Source: Flavobacterium shii (GTDB lineage Bacteria > Bacteroidota > Bacteroidia > Flavobacteriales > Flavobacteriaceae). From it: a stretch of DNA of 64,000 nucleotides. The position numbers and the translations under genes are program-made. Positions within the stretch are counted from its first letter, which is position 1. Each line of letters starts with the position of its first letter. Below, piece after piece: positions 55,995 through 64,000 of this stretch. Under the pieces are notes generated by a model that saw nothing but the letters and a program-made list of their open reading frames with translations, searched no databases and was not told the origin of the DNA. Where the stretch lies: the NCBI RefSeq assembly GCF_025847235.1, contig NZ_JAOZEW010000002.1, positions 186,001-250,000 on the forward strand, in the 5' to 3' direction.

Positions 55995-57803
55995 ATGGCA
56001 CATTTCTCAGAACAAGTACATATAACTATAGGGAGTTTTACTCAAAACGTTGTTTATTACGATTTAAAGCTATCGCAAAAAATGGCAGACCATCATCATT
56101 TTTCATTTATATGGCAATATACTGGCAAGGCAATAATCAAGCCCGCTGACCAAGCAAAAGCATTAAGAAGTTATTTGGGAGATGAAGTTATTTTTACTTT
56201 TAAGAGTCTTACAGGAATTAGACTAATGAGCAAAGGAATCGTAACAGAGCTTTCTTCAGTTGACCTACACGGTAGTCCAGTTGGTTTACATGTTACAGGA
56301 ATAAGCCACACTATTGTTTTGGATGATATGAAGAAATCCAGAACGTACTTGGAGCGAGGAATGGACGATATCGCACTGGGTATTTTTGCCGAAGGTCCGG
56401 GTGAATTTTATCAAAGAGATGCTATAAGATCAACATACCTTAAAGAGTTCAAATACATGGCACAATACAACGAAACCAGTTTTGAGTTCCTAAAACGATT
56501 GGCAGCACGTTATGGGCAATGGTTTTATTTTGATGGAATGCGCATGCAATTTGGACAAACAAAAGCTAGTAAAACAAAACTAATTAACGGGGCATCTTTA
56601 CATAGTTTTAAGATACAGACCAATATGGCTGCACATAAAATTTCTTTAGCGGGTTATAATTATAATAGTGCCGTGGGAATTCGAGATTCCGCTGCGAGGA
56701 CTTCTTCAGGTAGTAAAGACAGTTTTTCGTCTATAGTAGGTTTTAACCAAAGGACTGTTGCACAAGGTGATTTAAGCGTTGCTGCTTATACAAACAATGC
56801 TAAAAGCAAAGATGAAATTGAGGAAATGGTTAGATTACAAACTGCGGGCAGCGATGCTAATAGTGTGTATTATAACGGAATATCATACCTTCCATTAGGA
56901 ATTGGACAAGTATTTACAATCATAAATCAAACTGTAGAACATGAACTTATTGTTATAGAAGCCATACATCACTCAAAAGTACATGGGAACTATTCTTGTG
57001 AGTTTAAAGCAATTCCTGCTGATGTTGTAGCTCCTCATTATACAGATGTGCATGTTTTTGCAAAAGCAGAAACGCAACCTGCTAAAATAATAGACAATAA
57101 CGATCCCGAAGGATTAGGACGTGTAAAAGTTGAGTTTTATTGGGCTAGCAGTACTAAGTCAAGCGAATGGATTCGTATGATACAGCCACATTCGGGGGCA
57201 GGAAAAGGGTTTTATTTTATCCCTGAAATTGAAGAAGAAGTATTAGTCGGTTTTGAAGGTGGAAATGCACAAAATCCATATGTTATGGGAACTCAATATA
57301 ATGGTAACGAATCTTCGGGCTATGGCTCACCACAAAACGATATAAAAGTAATTCAAACCCGAAGTGGATGTAAAATCGTAATCAACGATGCCGATGGTTC
57401 TATATTAACACAAGATAAAGCAGGAAGTAAAGTTTTTCAAGACGGACAAGGTAATGTTACAACTGATGCTATTAAAACTTTTACTGTTAATGCTGAAAAT
57501 ATTAATTTTAATGCTTCACAGAGTATTAGTACCATTGCAGGAATGAATATAGGTGAAAGTGCAGGCGTTGATAAATCAACCGTAGTGGGTATGATGCACT
57601 CAACAACTGTTGGCGGTGATAATGTGTTAAATGTAACAGGTAGTTTCATAGAACATATCATGGGAGATTTAAAATCACATACAGAGCAGGAAAGACAAGA
57701 AATGAGCGAAAAAGGAATTGAATCCTCCAGTAATGGTACAATAAATAAGCATTCTGAAAAAGAAATACAGAACAACAGCGCAGAAAAATCTAAATCAAAT
57801 TAA
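55995..57803 (+). CDS. vgrG: Type VI secretion spike protein VgrG
   Basis: 602 residues. The N-terminal gp27-like part (about 1-350: FIWQYTGKAIIKPADQAKAL, FEFLKRLAARYGQWFYFDG) is followed by the gp5 OB-fold (about 368-450: NDPEGLGRVKVEFYWASSTK, SGAGKGFYFIPEIEEEVLVG) and a C-terminal beta-helix/needle, then a polar tail (EKEIQNNSAEKSKSN). VgrG forms the trimeric spike that carries effectors. No other structural T6SS genes (tssB, C, K, clpV) lie in the window, so this is an orphan effector island that would rely on a type VI apparatus encoded elsewhere. The next gene starts 3 nt downstream. Confidence 0.92.
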   Translation: MAHFSEQVHITIGSFTQNVVYYDLKLSQKMADHHHFSFIWQYTGKAIIKPADQAKALRSYLGDEVIFTFKSLTGIRLMSKGIVTELSSVDLHGSPVGLHVTGISHTIVLDDMKKSRTYLERGMDDIALGIFAEGPGEFYQRDAIRSTYLKEFKYMAQYNETSFEFLKRLAARYGQWFYFDGMRMQFGQTKASKTKLINGASLHSFKIQTNMAAHKISLAGYNYNSAVGIRDSAARTSSGSKDSFSSIVGFNQRTVAQGDLSVAAYTNNAKSKDEIEEMVRLQTAGSDANSVYYNGISYLPLGIGQVFTIINQTVEHELIVIEAIHHSKVHGNYSCEFKAIPADVVAPHYTDVHVFAKAETQPAKIIDNNDPEGLGRVKVEFYWASSTKSSEWIRMIQPHSGAGKGFYFIPEIEEEVLVGFEGGNAQNPYVMGTQYNGNESSGYGSPQNDIKVIQTRSGCKIVINDADGSILTQDKAGSKVFQDGQGNVTTDAIKTFTVNAENINFNASQSISTIAGMNIGESAGVDKSTVVGMMHSTTVGGDNVLNVTGSFIEHIMGDLKSHTEQERQEMSEKGIESSSNGTINKHSEKEIQNNSAEKSKSN

Positions 57804-57806
57804 TTA

Positions 57807-58151
57807 ATGGTAAAAACAGTAGTCGAAATAAACATTATTCTGAATACTAATTCTTTAATTCTAATTAACAATAAAAATAAAGCTCGTTTTTATTATGATT
57901 TGATTACTCAGAGAATGAGTTTTGATGATTCGAATGAAAATAAAATTCAGAACTACAGTGCTACGATTTCAATTAATTTTGAAGTTTTTAACTTGACTCA
58001 TGTAGGGCAAACCATAAATAGAAATGATGGAAGCATGATAGCTTATTTGCGCGATAAAGACATTCAGGAACTTGCAGAAAAGACCTTTTATGAAGATGAA
58101 CAAATGCACATTTATGATTTTATGAATCTTAAATTTACTATCAAATTATGA
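57807..58151 (+). CDS. Unknown small protein between VgrG and effector
   Basis: 114 residues, no signal peptide, mixed alpha/beta (VVEINIILNTNSLILINNKN; ATISINFEVFNLTHVGQTIN; DEQMHIYDFMNLKFTIKL). I recognise no family. It starts 3 nt after vgrG and its end overlaps the Het-C effector start by 4 nt, so it is translationally coupled to both. That position fits an adaptor or chaperone loading the effector onto VgrG; this is inference from order only. Confidence 0.7.
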   Translation: MVKTVVEINIILNTNSLILINNKNKARFYYDLITQRMSFDDSNENKIQNYSATISINFEVFNLTHVGQTINRNDGSMIAYLRDKDIQELAEKTFYEDEQMHIYDFMNLKFTIKL

Positions 58152-60562
58152 GTAGAATACGAATTGTAGGAGGAAAAATAATTAAAACCACAGGTGGTAA
58201 TTATAATATGTATGCCAAAGGAAATATAGTAACTACATCTGCTAAAACAATTACAGAAGTTGGTGTTGAAAACGGAATTACATACGGCGAGCCAAAAAGA
58301 CCTCCTAAACAAGAAATCATCGAAAGTAAATATAAACTTGAAAGTACTTACGCGCATGAACAACTTTCAGCTTTAGCAAAACAATTAGATGAGTTGCCTT
58401 TTATGTTTTTTATGGTTGGGGTTTTTGGTGAAGAAATTGAAGCAAGTGCTTTGAGTAAGTTATATAGAGGGCTAAGTGATAAATCTATTACCCCTCCAGA
58501 GATTGTGGTTACAAAATTTCCTGCCAGAGGAAGAAAAGCCAATTATAGTAATCATAAAAAAAAGATATTAGTTTGGGAACATTTTGTTGATTTGGCAGTA
58601 AAAGACAATGATGCAAGGGCAGAATTGATGTCGGCTTTGGTAGAAGAGTATGGTCATCATATCGATAATATTTTAAGAACTGAGCTCGCGACCAACGGAA
58701 TAGAAGATACTGATTATATAGATGAAGGAGCTAAGTTTGCTTATGCCTTATTTAATTTTGATATTTTTAAAGAAACACAGCTTTGTTTTGCTAAAGTAGA
58801 AACCCCAAACTTTACAGGAGATTTGATAATAGATTTTTCTGAGTTGCATACGCAGGTAAAAGAATATGTAGGAGAAGACAAGCAGTACGATGCCAACCCA
58901 AAAGAAGACGAAGAGGGTTTTGGTGCCGGTTTTGAGGCTGGAATGCACGGAGGAATTGAAAGAGAGGCATTAATAGGATTGAAATTTACTCCTTTAGAAC
59001 TTAAGCAAATCTATTATGGGAATTGGCTTCGTGATTATTCTCAAATTATATTAGAAAGTACTATAAGACTAGAAAAACCAGATATTGACAAAATAAAACA
59101 GAGCAAGATTGAGCATCTTAATAGTTTGCTTAAAATGAATCCATACAAGATGTCTCACGATGGTTGGGTAAAACTTTTAGAAATATTAGCAGCCAAAGAA
59201 TTCGTATTTGGTTCGGATAAATTTACTCCTAATTATAAAAATCATGTAAAGACTTTTCAAAAAGAATATGGAGAACTTACTAAAGATATTTTGGGTATAT
59301 ATCGACCAGAAGAACATATAGACAATCCGAAAGGTTTAAAAGATTTTAGTAGTCTTAGTGTTTCTTTTCAGTATGAATATCCAAAAGGAAGTTTTACTAC
59401 GAAAAAATTATATGCAGGAGAAGACGCTAAAACACTTGTAGTAAATGGACTTAACCTAAAAAATTATATAGCTACAAAAGATGTCCCTGATCCTCAAAGA
59501 CCAACATCTGATGTTTATATGTTTCAACAGCTTAAACTTGCGGTGCAATATGGTAAAAATAAAGATGGTTTTAGACATTTAGGAGCTGCTTTTCATGTGC
59601 TTGAAGATTTTTTTTCACATACTAATTTTGTAGAATTGGCGTTAATAAAAGCAGGAAGTTTGCTTCTTGATCAAAATAAAAATAGTGAGTTAGGAAAACA
59701 ATTGAGTCTCGTGTATCCATGGGTACAAGACATGAAAGGTGCAGATTATAATACTATTCCTATAGTAACGGGTAAATTTTTGCTAGATGATACTATGGCA
59801 AGCGTATTGCCCAAAGCAGGAGACAAAATGTTTCCTGTTGGGATACAAGATTATGTGCAAAGAAAGCCTGGAGACAGAACTTTTCAGGATGCCTTTATAT
59901 TGACCACTTTAGAAGATTTATCTACTGGACAACAGACCGATGGTCTGGAAAAAGATCCTGTTTATATGGGGATGAAGAGTTCAGAGTTACTTAATATGTA
60001 TCAAAATTATTTAAAACTGATTGATATTAAAGCAGAGGCTGTAGAATTCTCTGGTTGGTTAGGAAGGACAATAGATAGAGGACTCAGTTTTATGGGAGAT
60101 TCCTTAGCAACGTTTAATAATATAGCATACAACTTAGTTTTGGGCTCAATAGATGATGATTTAAAAATAGAACAAACAGAAAATAGTAATAAAAACTATG
60201 GTACCGATCCAACTCATACCCAAATAGCTAAAGATGCTCTTAATCACCCACTTAATCCTTTAGCTTCTGAACTTGCTAAAATAGCAGTGAAAGATGTAGC
60301 CACAAGAGTTTTGGATGCTTGGGAGACTGGTAGTGACCCTCAAGGAGATATACTTGCTAAATATGTGATAGAAAAATACACGTTGCATCCAGTTTACCAA
60401 GTTACGGATTGGGCTAATGAAGCAGTTAATAAATGGGCAATTGCTAATGAAAAATTAATATTTAGACTCCAAAGTGCCACGGTCTATGAACATGCTGAAC
60501 AGGTAACTCAAAGAACTATAAGTAACAAAAAGACGCAGGAAATTTTAAATTATTTTAAATGA
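58148..60562 (+). CDS. Het-C domain type VI effector
   Basis: 804 residues, no signal peptide. An N-terminal module of about 55 residues (MSRIRIVGGKIIKTTGGNYN, MYAKGNIVTTSA, EVGVENGITYGEP) resembles the marker that heads other Bacteroidota type VI effectors. A middle part has EEYGHHIDN (about 167-175), possible metal ligands. The Het-C-like core has HLGAAFHVLEDFFSHTNFVE (about 476-495). Het-C proteins trigger cell death in fungi and occur as bacterial antagonistic effectors. It overlaps the upstream gene by 4 nt and the downstream lipoprotein by 4 nt. Target is probably the cell envelope, but the activity is not proven by sequence. Confidence 0.75.
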   Translation: MSRIRIVGGKIIKTTGGNYNMYAKGNIVTTSAKTITEVGVENGITYGEPKRPPKQEIIESKYKLESTYAHEQLSALAKQLDELPFMFFMVGVFGEEIEASALSKLYRGLSDKSITPPEIVVTKFPARGRKANYSNHKKKILVWEHFVDLAVKDNDARAELMSALVEEYGHHIDNILRTELATNGIEDTDYIDEGAKFAYALFNFDIFKETQLCFAKVETPNFTGDLIIDFSELHTQVKEYVGEDKQYDANPKEDEEGFGAGFEAGMHGGIEREALIGLKFTPLELKQIYYGNWLRDYSQIILESTIRLEKPDIDKIKQSKIEHLNSLLKMNPYKMSHDGWVKLLEILAAKEFVFGSDKFTPNYKNHVKTFQKEYGELTKDILGIYRPEEHIDNPKGLKDFSSLSVSFQYEYPKGSFTTKKLYAGEDAKTLVVNGLNLKNYIATKDVPDPQRPTSDVYMFQQLKLAVQYGKNKDGFRHLGAAFHVLEDFFSHTNFVELALIKAGSLLLDQNKNSELGKQLSLVYPWVQDMKGADYNTIPIVTGKFLLDDTMASVLPKAGDKMFPVGIQDYVQRKPGDRTFQDAFILTTLEDLSTGQQTDGLEKDPVYMGMKSSELLNMYQNYLKLIDIKAEAVEFSGWLGRTIDRGLSFMGDSLATFNNIAYNLVLGSIDDDLKIEQTENSNKNYGTDPTHTQIAKDALNHPLNPLASELAKIAVKDVATRVLDAWETGSDPQGDILAKYVIEKYTLHPVYQVTDWANEAVNKWAIANEKLIFRLQSATVYEHAEQVTQRTISNKKTQEILNYFK

Positions 60563-61338
60563 AACAATTAGTAATATTAATATTGAGTAGTTTTTTTATG
60601 CAATGCCAAAATTTTAAAAAAGAACCTATGCTAGAAACCGATTTTTATATTAGCGAGCATGCTATTACTTATAAAAACCAAGAATTGCCTTTTGGCAAAC
60701 CCATAGCCGAATGGGAGAAAATTTTTGGTAAATATGATAGAAAAATACCTTATGAACAATATGTATGGGATTCTTTAGGAATATCAATAAATTCAACACA
60801 AAAGAATTCAGAAATTGATGAACTCCACATTTTCTTTATGAATCTTGATAGTCCTTTGGGACAAATGGGCAAATTAGAACAGGCAAAAGGTAGAGAAACA
60901 TTAGAATCAATAAGAAAAAGGAATGATTACAGTGAATTGTATAATGATAAAAACATTATTGAAGAAATAAACAAAAATTTAACCATAGGATCTGATGCTC
61001 CAAAGAATTTCATTTATCCTTTTAAAATTTATGCAAAACCGCTAAACATAGAAGGAACAGAAGTAAAAGCAGGTATGAAAGTGTCAGATATTAATAAAAA
61101 AAGAGCAGCAGCAGATTTGCCTGTAATTAAATATTATGACGCAGATTTGAATGCAAAACTAGAAGATGGTTCTACTACTACTTTGTCTAATGGTTATTTT
61201 ACAACTTTTAATGGTTTTTTAACTCCTGAAGAACAAGAAAAAGCTGATTTTTATAATATTATGTATCGTCAGACCGAAGGTGAAATAGAATACATACGCA
61301 TTGTACATGATAAAGGACAGGAATATTATAAGTATTAA
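60559..61338 (+). CDS. Lipoprotein, possible immunity protein of the Het-C effector
   Basis: 259 residues. Lipoprotein signal MKQLVILILSSFFMQC with lipobox FMQC (Cys16), so the product is periplasmic and membrane-anchored. The mature part includes GKPIAEWEKIFGKYDRKIPY and a later ADLPVIKYYDADLNAKLEDG, reminiscent of DUF7738. ATGA overlap with the effector stop shows translational coupling. A periplasmic lipoprotein tied to an effector gene is the expected form of immunity against an envelope-acting toxin. Confidence 0.65.
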   Translation: MKQLVILILSSFFMQCQNFKKEPMLETDFYISEHAITYKNQELPFGKPIAEWEKIFGKYDRKIPYEQYVWDSLGISINSTQKNSEIDELHIFFMNLDSPLGQMGKLEQAKGRETLESIRKRNDYSELYNDKNIIEEINKNLTIGSDAPKNFIYPFKIYAKPLNIEGTEVKAGMKVSDINKKRAAADLPVIKYYDADLNAKLEDGSTTTLSNGYFTTFNGFLTPEEQEKADFYNIMYRQTEGEIEYIRIVHDKGQEYYKY

Positions 61339-61443
61339 TTTTGGTATAGATGAAGTATTTTTACGGGGATACGCAGTGGAATTTGCAGTTCATGGGAGTT
61401 GTGCATAGCAAATGGCAATACTATGCATTTTAAAAAAAATGTA

Positions 61444-62277
61444 ATGATAAAATACATTTATTTGTTAATTCTAACATTTACAGTTAACTCTGTTTGTGCA
61501 CAGAATAAATCAGAATTAGATATTATTCGTCATAGAGGTAAAGGACTAGGATATGCTCTTAAAAATGGTACTATAATAGTAAAGCCACAATTTAGTTCAG
61601 CATCATATGATATCGATGGATATTATATCGTATCCAAAATTGATAGCTTAAATAATACTCGATATGCATTGCTAAACAGAGAAGGAAAGTATATTATTAA
61701 TCTAGAAAATAGTTTTGATTTTTTTTATGTGAAAAACGGAAAAATAGTAGTTAAAAAAAACAACTATTATGGGATAATTAATGATGATAATGAAATTATT
61801 GTTCCAATAAAATATAATGAGATAAGGCTAGAGAGTGAAGGATTTATTATTGCTATGCAAAATAAAAAATATGGAGTTCTAGATTATAAAAATAATATTT
61901 TGGTTCCTTTTTTATATGACTTTATTTCTGATTTTTCTACTGTGCATAATAATGGTAAAAGATATGCTGTTGTGGAAATTAATGGAAAAAATGGAGTTAT
62001 TGATGATAGTAATAACTATCTCATAAAACCTACCAAAACAATAGAAATGAGTGAGGTAGTTAATAATTCAATTATAGTAACAAAAAACCATAAATGGGGT
62101 TTGATAGATTTTAGTATGCGGACTATTTTACCAATTGTATATGATTCTTTAAAGCATTATAGATTACAAGCCTATCTTCATGCTAAAAAAGATGAATATT
62201 ATTATCATTTTACACTTGACGGCAAACTAATAAAGAAGTATAGTTTTGAAAATAAAAAAAAATCATTGATAGATTAA
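61444..62277 (+). CDS. WG repeat-containing secreted protein
   Basis: 277 residues from the ATG at 61444, chosen because MIKYIYLLILTFTVNSVCAQ is a proper signal peptide; an upstream in-frame ATG at 61399 would add 15 residues that spoil it. The mature part consists of WG-type repeats: GLGYALKNGTIIVKPQFSSA, NYYGIINDDNEIIVPIKYNE, KYGVLDYKNNILVPFLYDF, KNGVIDDSNNYLI and KWGLIDFSMRTILPIVYDS. WG repeats make beta-propeller-like binding surfaces. It is last in the type VI cassette, 105 nt after the lipoprotein, and could be a second immunity or accessory protein. Confidence 0.75.
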   Translation: MIKYIYLLILTFTVNSVCAQNKSELDIIRHRGKGLGYALKNGTIIVKPQFSSASYDIDGYYIVSKIDSLNNTRYALLNREGKYIINLENSFDFFYVKNGKIVVKKNNYYGIINDDNEIIVPIKYNEIRLESEGFIIAMQNKKYGVLDYKNNILVPFLYDFISDFSTVHNNGKRYAVVEINGKNGVIDDSNNYLIKPTKTIEMSEVVNNSIIVTKNHKWGLIDFSMRTILPIVYDSLKHYRLQAYLHAKKDEYYYHFTLDGKLIKKYSFENKKKSLID

Positions 62278-62415
62278 TAAAATTAGAAAATCCAAATATA
62301 TGAGCTTTTATCAAGTCTGATTTCGGTTTGGGATGCAGACGAAAAAAACATGTTTTTCTTGATTAACTTAGTATCTTACTGGAAGATAAAAATGAATTCC
62401 AAACCATAACCCTGT

Positions 62416-62436
62416 CATGGACATAATATATCCATG
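62416..62436. repeat. 21-bp repeat, right copy (CATGGA-N9-TCCATG)
   Basis: Identical to 37855-37875. It lies 25 nt upstream of the -7 box of the Toprim gene, so it could be an operator as well as a recombination scar. Confidence 0.8.
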
Positions 62437-62461
62437 TTAGGTTTTACATTTTTTTCTTGTT

Positions 62462-62469
62462 TAACTTTG
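62462..62469 (+). promoter_or_regulatory. -7 promoter box of the Toprim gene
   Basis: TAACTTTG, exact TAnnTTTG match, 32 nt before the ATG at 62502. This argues against the upstream in-frame TTG at 62457 as the start. Confidence 0.55.
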
Positions 62470-62501
62470 TAGGTTGGCAGAAGAATAAATTTGAAAAATG
62501 T

Positions 62502-63407
62502 ATGGATATGGATTTTAGAAAAAAATGGCTCTCAACTGAGGAAGCTAAAAAAATTGATATAACCAATTATTTATCTTTATTGGGATACAATCCTACTAAA
62601 GTCATAAATGTAGATTTTTGGTATAGTTCTCCACTACGGGACGAAAACACTCCCTCTTTCAAAGTTAATCAAAAACTGAATCTATGGTTTGACCATGGTC
62701 TTGGTAAAGGTGGTAATTTAATTGATTTTGGTATACTGTATCATAACTGTACTGTTAGCGAATTTCTAGAAAAAGTCAATATTAATTTTTCACTTCAACA
62801 GCCTGCATTTGTACATCCAAATAAAAATATTGGAACAGATCCTAAAATCAAAATACTAGAGAATTTTCCACTTACTTCTCCTGTACTTTTAAGATATCTT
62901 GAAGAAAGAAAAATACCTATTGAAATTGCAGAACAATTCTGTATTGAAGTTCGTTATGAACTAAATGATACAAATTATTACGGAATTGGTTTTAAAAACA
63001 ATTCAGGAGGTTATGAAATCCGTAATCCTTATTTCAAAAACAGTAGTTCTCCAAAAGATATTACGACCATAAATAATGGTTCTGAACAAGCGTTAGTCTT
63101 TGAAGGATTCATAGACTTTCTATCCTATAAAACGACTACCAAAAACCTTCCCGAAAACGCTCAGGATTTTGTTGTTTTAAATTCTGTTTCTTTTTTTGAA
63201 AGAGCACGTCCTTTTATGGAATATCATAAACATATTCGACTTTATCTTGATAGGGACTTAACAGGAATTACTTGCACCGAGCGTGCACTTTCTTTGAGTT
63301 CTAAATACAAAGATGAAAGCATGCTTTACAAAAACCACAATGATTTTAACGACTGGATTATGAATCCTGCTAAAGCTCCCAAAAAATCTTTAGGACGTAG
63401 ATTATAA
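62502..63407 (+). CDS. Toprim / CHC2-like primase-related protein
   Basis: 301 residues from ATG 62502. The N-terminal CHC2-like fold (about 25-90: SSPLRDENTPSFKVN, LWFDHGLGKGGNLIDF) lacks the zinc Cys residues of DnaG. The C-terminal Toprim domain has its acidic motifs: Glu in ALVFEGFIDFLSY (about 203-215) and DxD in IRLYLDRDLTG (about 245-255). Proteins of this form are part of the mobilization or replication region of Bacteroidota conjugative and mobilizable elements. The MobC-like gene follows. Places the island backbone on this side of the cargo. Confidence 0.85.
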   Translation: MDMDFRKKWLSTEEAKKIDITNYLSLLGYNPTKVINVDFWYSSPLRDENTPSFKVNQKLNLWFDHGLGKGGNLIDFGILYHNCTVSEFLEKVNINFSLQQPAFVHPNKNIGTDPKIKILENFPLTSPVLLRYLEERKIPIEIAEQFCIEVRYELNDTNYYGIGFKNNSGGYEIRNPYFKNSSSPKDITTINNGSEQALVFEGFIDFLSYKTTTKNLPENAQDFVVLNSVSFFERARPFMEYHKHIRLYLDRDLTGITCTERALSLSSKYKDESMLYKNHNDFNDWIMNPAKAPKKSLGRRL

Positions 63408-63503
63408 AAATCGCTCACAACTTATTTACGGTTTCAATGACAGTGAATTTTTGAGCAGTCACTGAAAAATTGAAAAACTAAAGAACGTAAAAAAAGTTAA
63501 AAC

Positions 63504-63561
63504 AGTGCAACGTTCCTGCACTCAGCAAGATGTATGGTTGTCGGACAACCAGATCTTGCTG
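63504..63561. other. Hairpin cluster, candidate oriT
   Basis: Two adjacent hairpins in the gap before the mobilization gene: AGTGCA / TGCACT (63504-63509, 63517-63522), and a longer stem CAGCAAGAT (63523-63531) / ATCTTGCTG (63553-63561) that encloses GGTTG / CAACC (63536-63540, 63546-63550). Transfer origins commonly sit just upstream of mobC/mobA and carry such inverted repeats. No nick site can be assigned. Confidence 0.5.
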
Positions 63562-63633
63562 CCTCATACTCGGAACTCGTGGGCAGTGAAACTAAAAGGA
63601 TAAAAAAGAGTTTGATAACAATGAAATTGAAAG

Positions 63634-64000
63634 ATGATGGAAAGAGAAAATTCAAACAGAACACGCAAAATTACTTTGCGACTGACAGCAGAAGAATATG
63701 TGAAAATTGAGCAGAAATGGAAGATTAGTACTTGCCGTAAGCTTAGTGATTATTTGCGTAAGCATCTATTCGACAAGAGTATTACAACTACTTACAGGAA
63801 TCAATCTTTGGATGATTTTATAGAAGAAACAATAGTACTTCGTAAGGAGTTAAACGCTATTGGAATTAATTTAAATCAGACAGTGAAAAAACTGCACACG
63901 TTACAACAAATTCCCGAATTTAAAGTCTGGATTATCAGTTTTGAAATTGATAAAAAAATAATAAATGATAAGATAGATTTGATTGGAAGACACACCTCCA
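63634..64000 (+). CDS. MobC-like mobilization protein (5' part)
   Basis: At least 122 residues, cut by the window edge. It starts MMERENSNRTRKITLRLTAE with a ribbon-helix-helix-like N-terminus (TLRLTAEEYVKIEQKWK, CRKLSDYLRKHLF), followed by a helical part with ELNAIGINLNQTVKKLHTLQ, the usual MobC signature (LN.IG.NLNQ..K). MobC-type accessory proteins bind oriT and help the relaxase open DNA. The relaxase gene is expected just beyond the window. Confidence 0.85.
   Translation, partial: MMERENSNRTRKITLRLTAEEYVKIEQKWKISTCRKLSDYLRKHLFDKSITTTYRNQSLDDFIEETIVLRKELNAIGINLNQTVKKLHTLQQIPEFKVWIISFEIDKKIINDKIDLIGRHTS

Noticed and set aside
61399..61443. Upstream ATG start for the WG-repeat gene
   Set aside because: It would place 15 extra residues before a clean signal peptide that starts at 61444.
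62457..62501. Upstream TTG start for the Toprim gene
   Set aside because: It overlaps the -7 promoter box at 62462-62469; the ATG at 62502 fits the promoter and the family N-terminus.
1..64000. CRISPR arrays, rRNA genes and complete insertion sequences
   Set aside because: No regularly spaced direct repeats with unique spacers, no rRNA sequence and no intact transposase were seen; the only transposase trace is the RAYT remnant.

Overview
The window is AT-rich Bacteroidota DNA, almost certainly from a Flavobacterium or close relative. Evidence: the flavobacterial promoter form (TTG about 19-20 nt upstream of TAnnTTTG) recurs ahead of tRNAs and genes. The gene content is also typical: SusC/SusD, TamL/TamB, GSCFA, DUF4230, DUF6520, a T9SS sorting-domain protein, a type VI tube protein of the Bacteroidota kind, and a histone H1-like peptide. 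No database search was possible, so family names rest on recognised motifs and gene context.

Left part, about 1-30.3 kb: ordinary chromosome. It holds a DUF4230 protein, a luciferase-like flavin oxidoreductase, the TamL/TamB envelope pair, a GSCFA protein, a lipoprotein and an ABC exporter. A twice-frameshifted GxxExxY gene is followed by alaS. A short operon then runs M23 peptidase, MerR regulator, LemA, TPM, TPM. Next is an Rrf2 regulator followed by a TonB-dependent receptor; the receptor's leader carries a perfect 25-bp palindrome over the promoter and a 35-codon ORF ending Met-Cys-Met-Cys. A TonB-like beta-barrel protein and the GTPases der and era complete this part.

Middle, 30.3-35.8 kb: an initiator tRNA (tRNA-fMet) integration hot spot. 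Two identical tRNA-fMet genes with matching promoters lie 5.45 kb apart. Between them are four poorly known genes, a C-terminal remnant of a RAYT-type transposase, two copies of a roughly 95-bp scar carrying the tRNA terminator, and two to three copies of a hairpin-bearing repeat.

Right part, 35.8-64 kb: a mobilizable island. A large serine recombinase reads its last 13 codons from the antisense strand of the second tRNA-fMet, which marks the left attachment site. The far end of the window has a Toprim (primase-like) gene, a hairpin cluster that could be oriT, and a MobC-like gene cut by the window edge. The cargo lies between two copies of a 21-bp imperfect palindrome (37855 and 62416). It contains a DUF6520 peptide, a SusC-SusD-S9 peptidase operon, an XRE regulator, a nonsense-interrupted DUF3781 gene and a histone H1-like gene. 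It also contains two contact-dependent competition modules. Module one is a T9SS-sorted partner, a 2216-residue SpvB/FG-GAP/Rhs protein with a GIY-YIG-like C-terminal toxin, its immunity gene, and a displaced Rhs tip with an immunity remnant. Module two is a decayed TssD, VgrG, a small protein, a Het-C-like effector and a lipoprotein that may give immunity.

The two competition modules share an identical 24-bp box that ends in the -33 TTG of each promoter, which suggests one activator controls both. This box, the Rrf2/MCMC leader and the fragmentary Rhs and TssD remains are the observations most worth following up.
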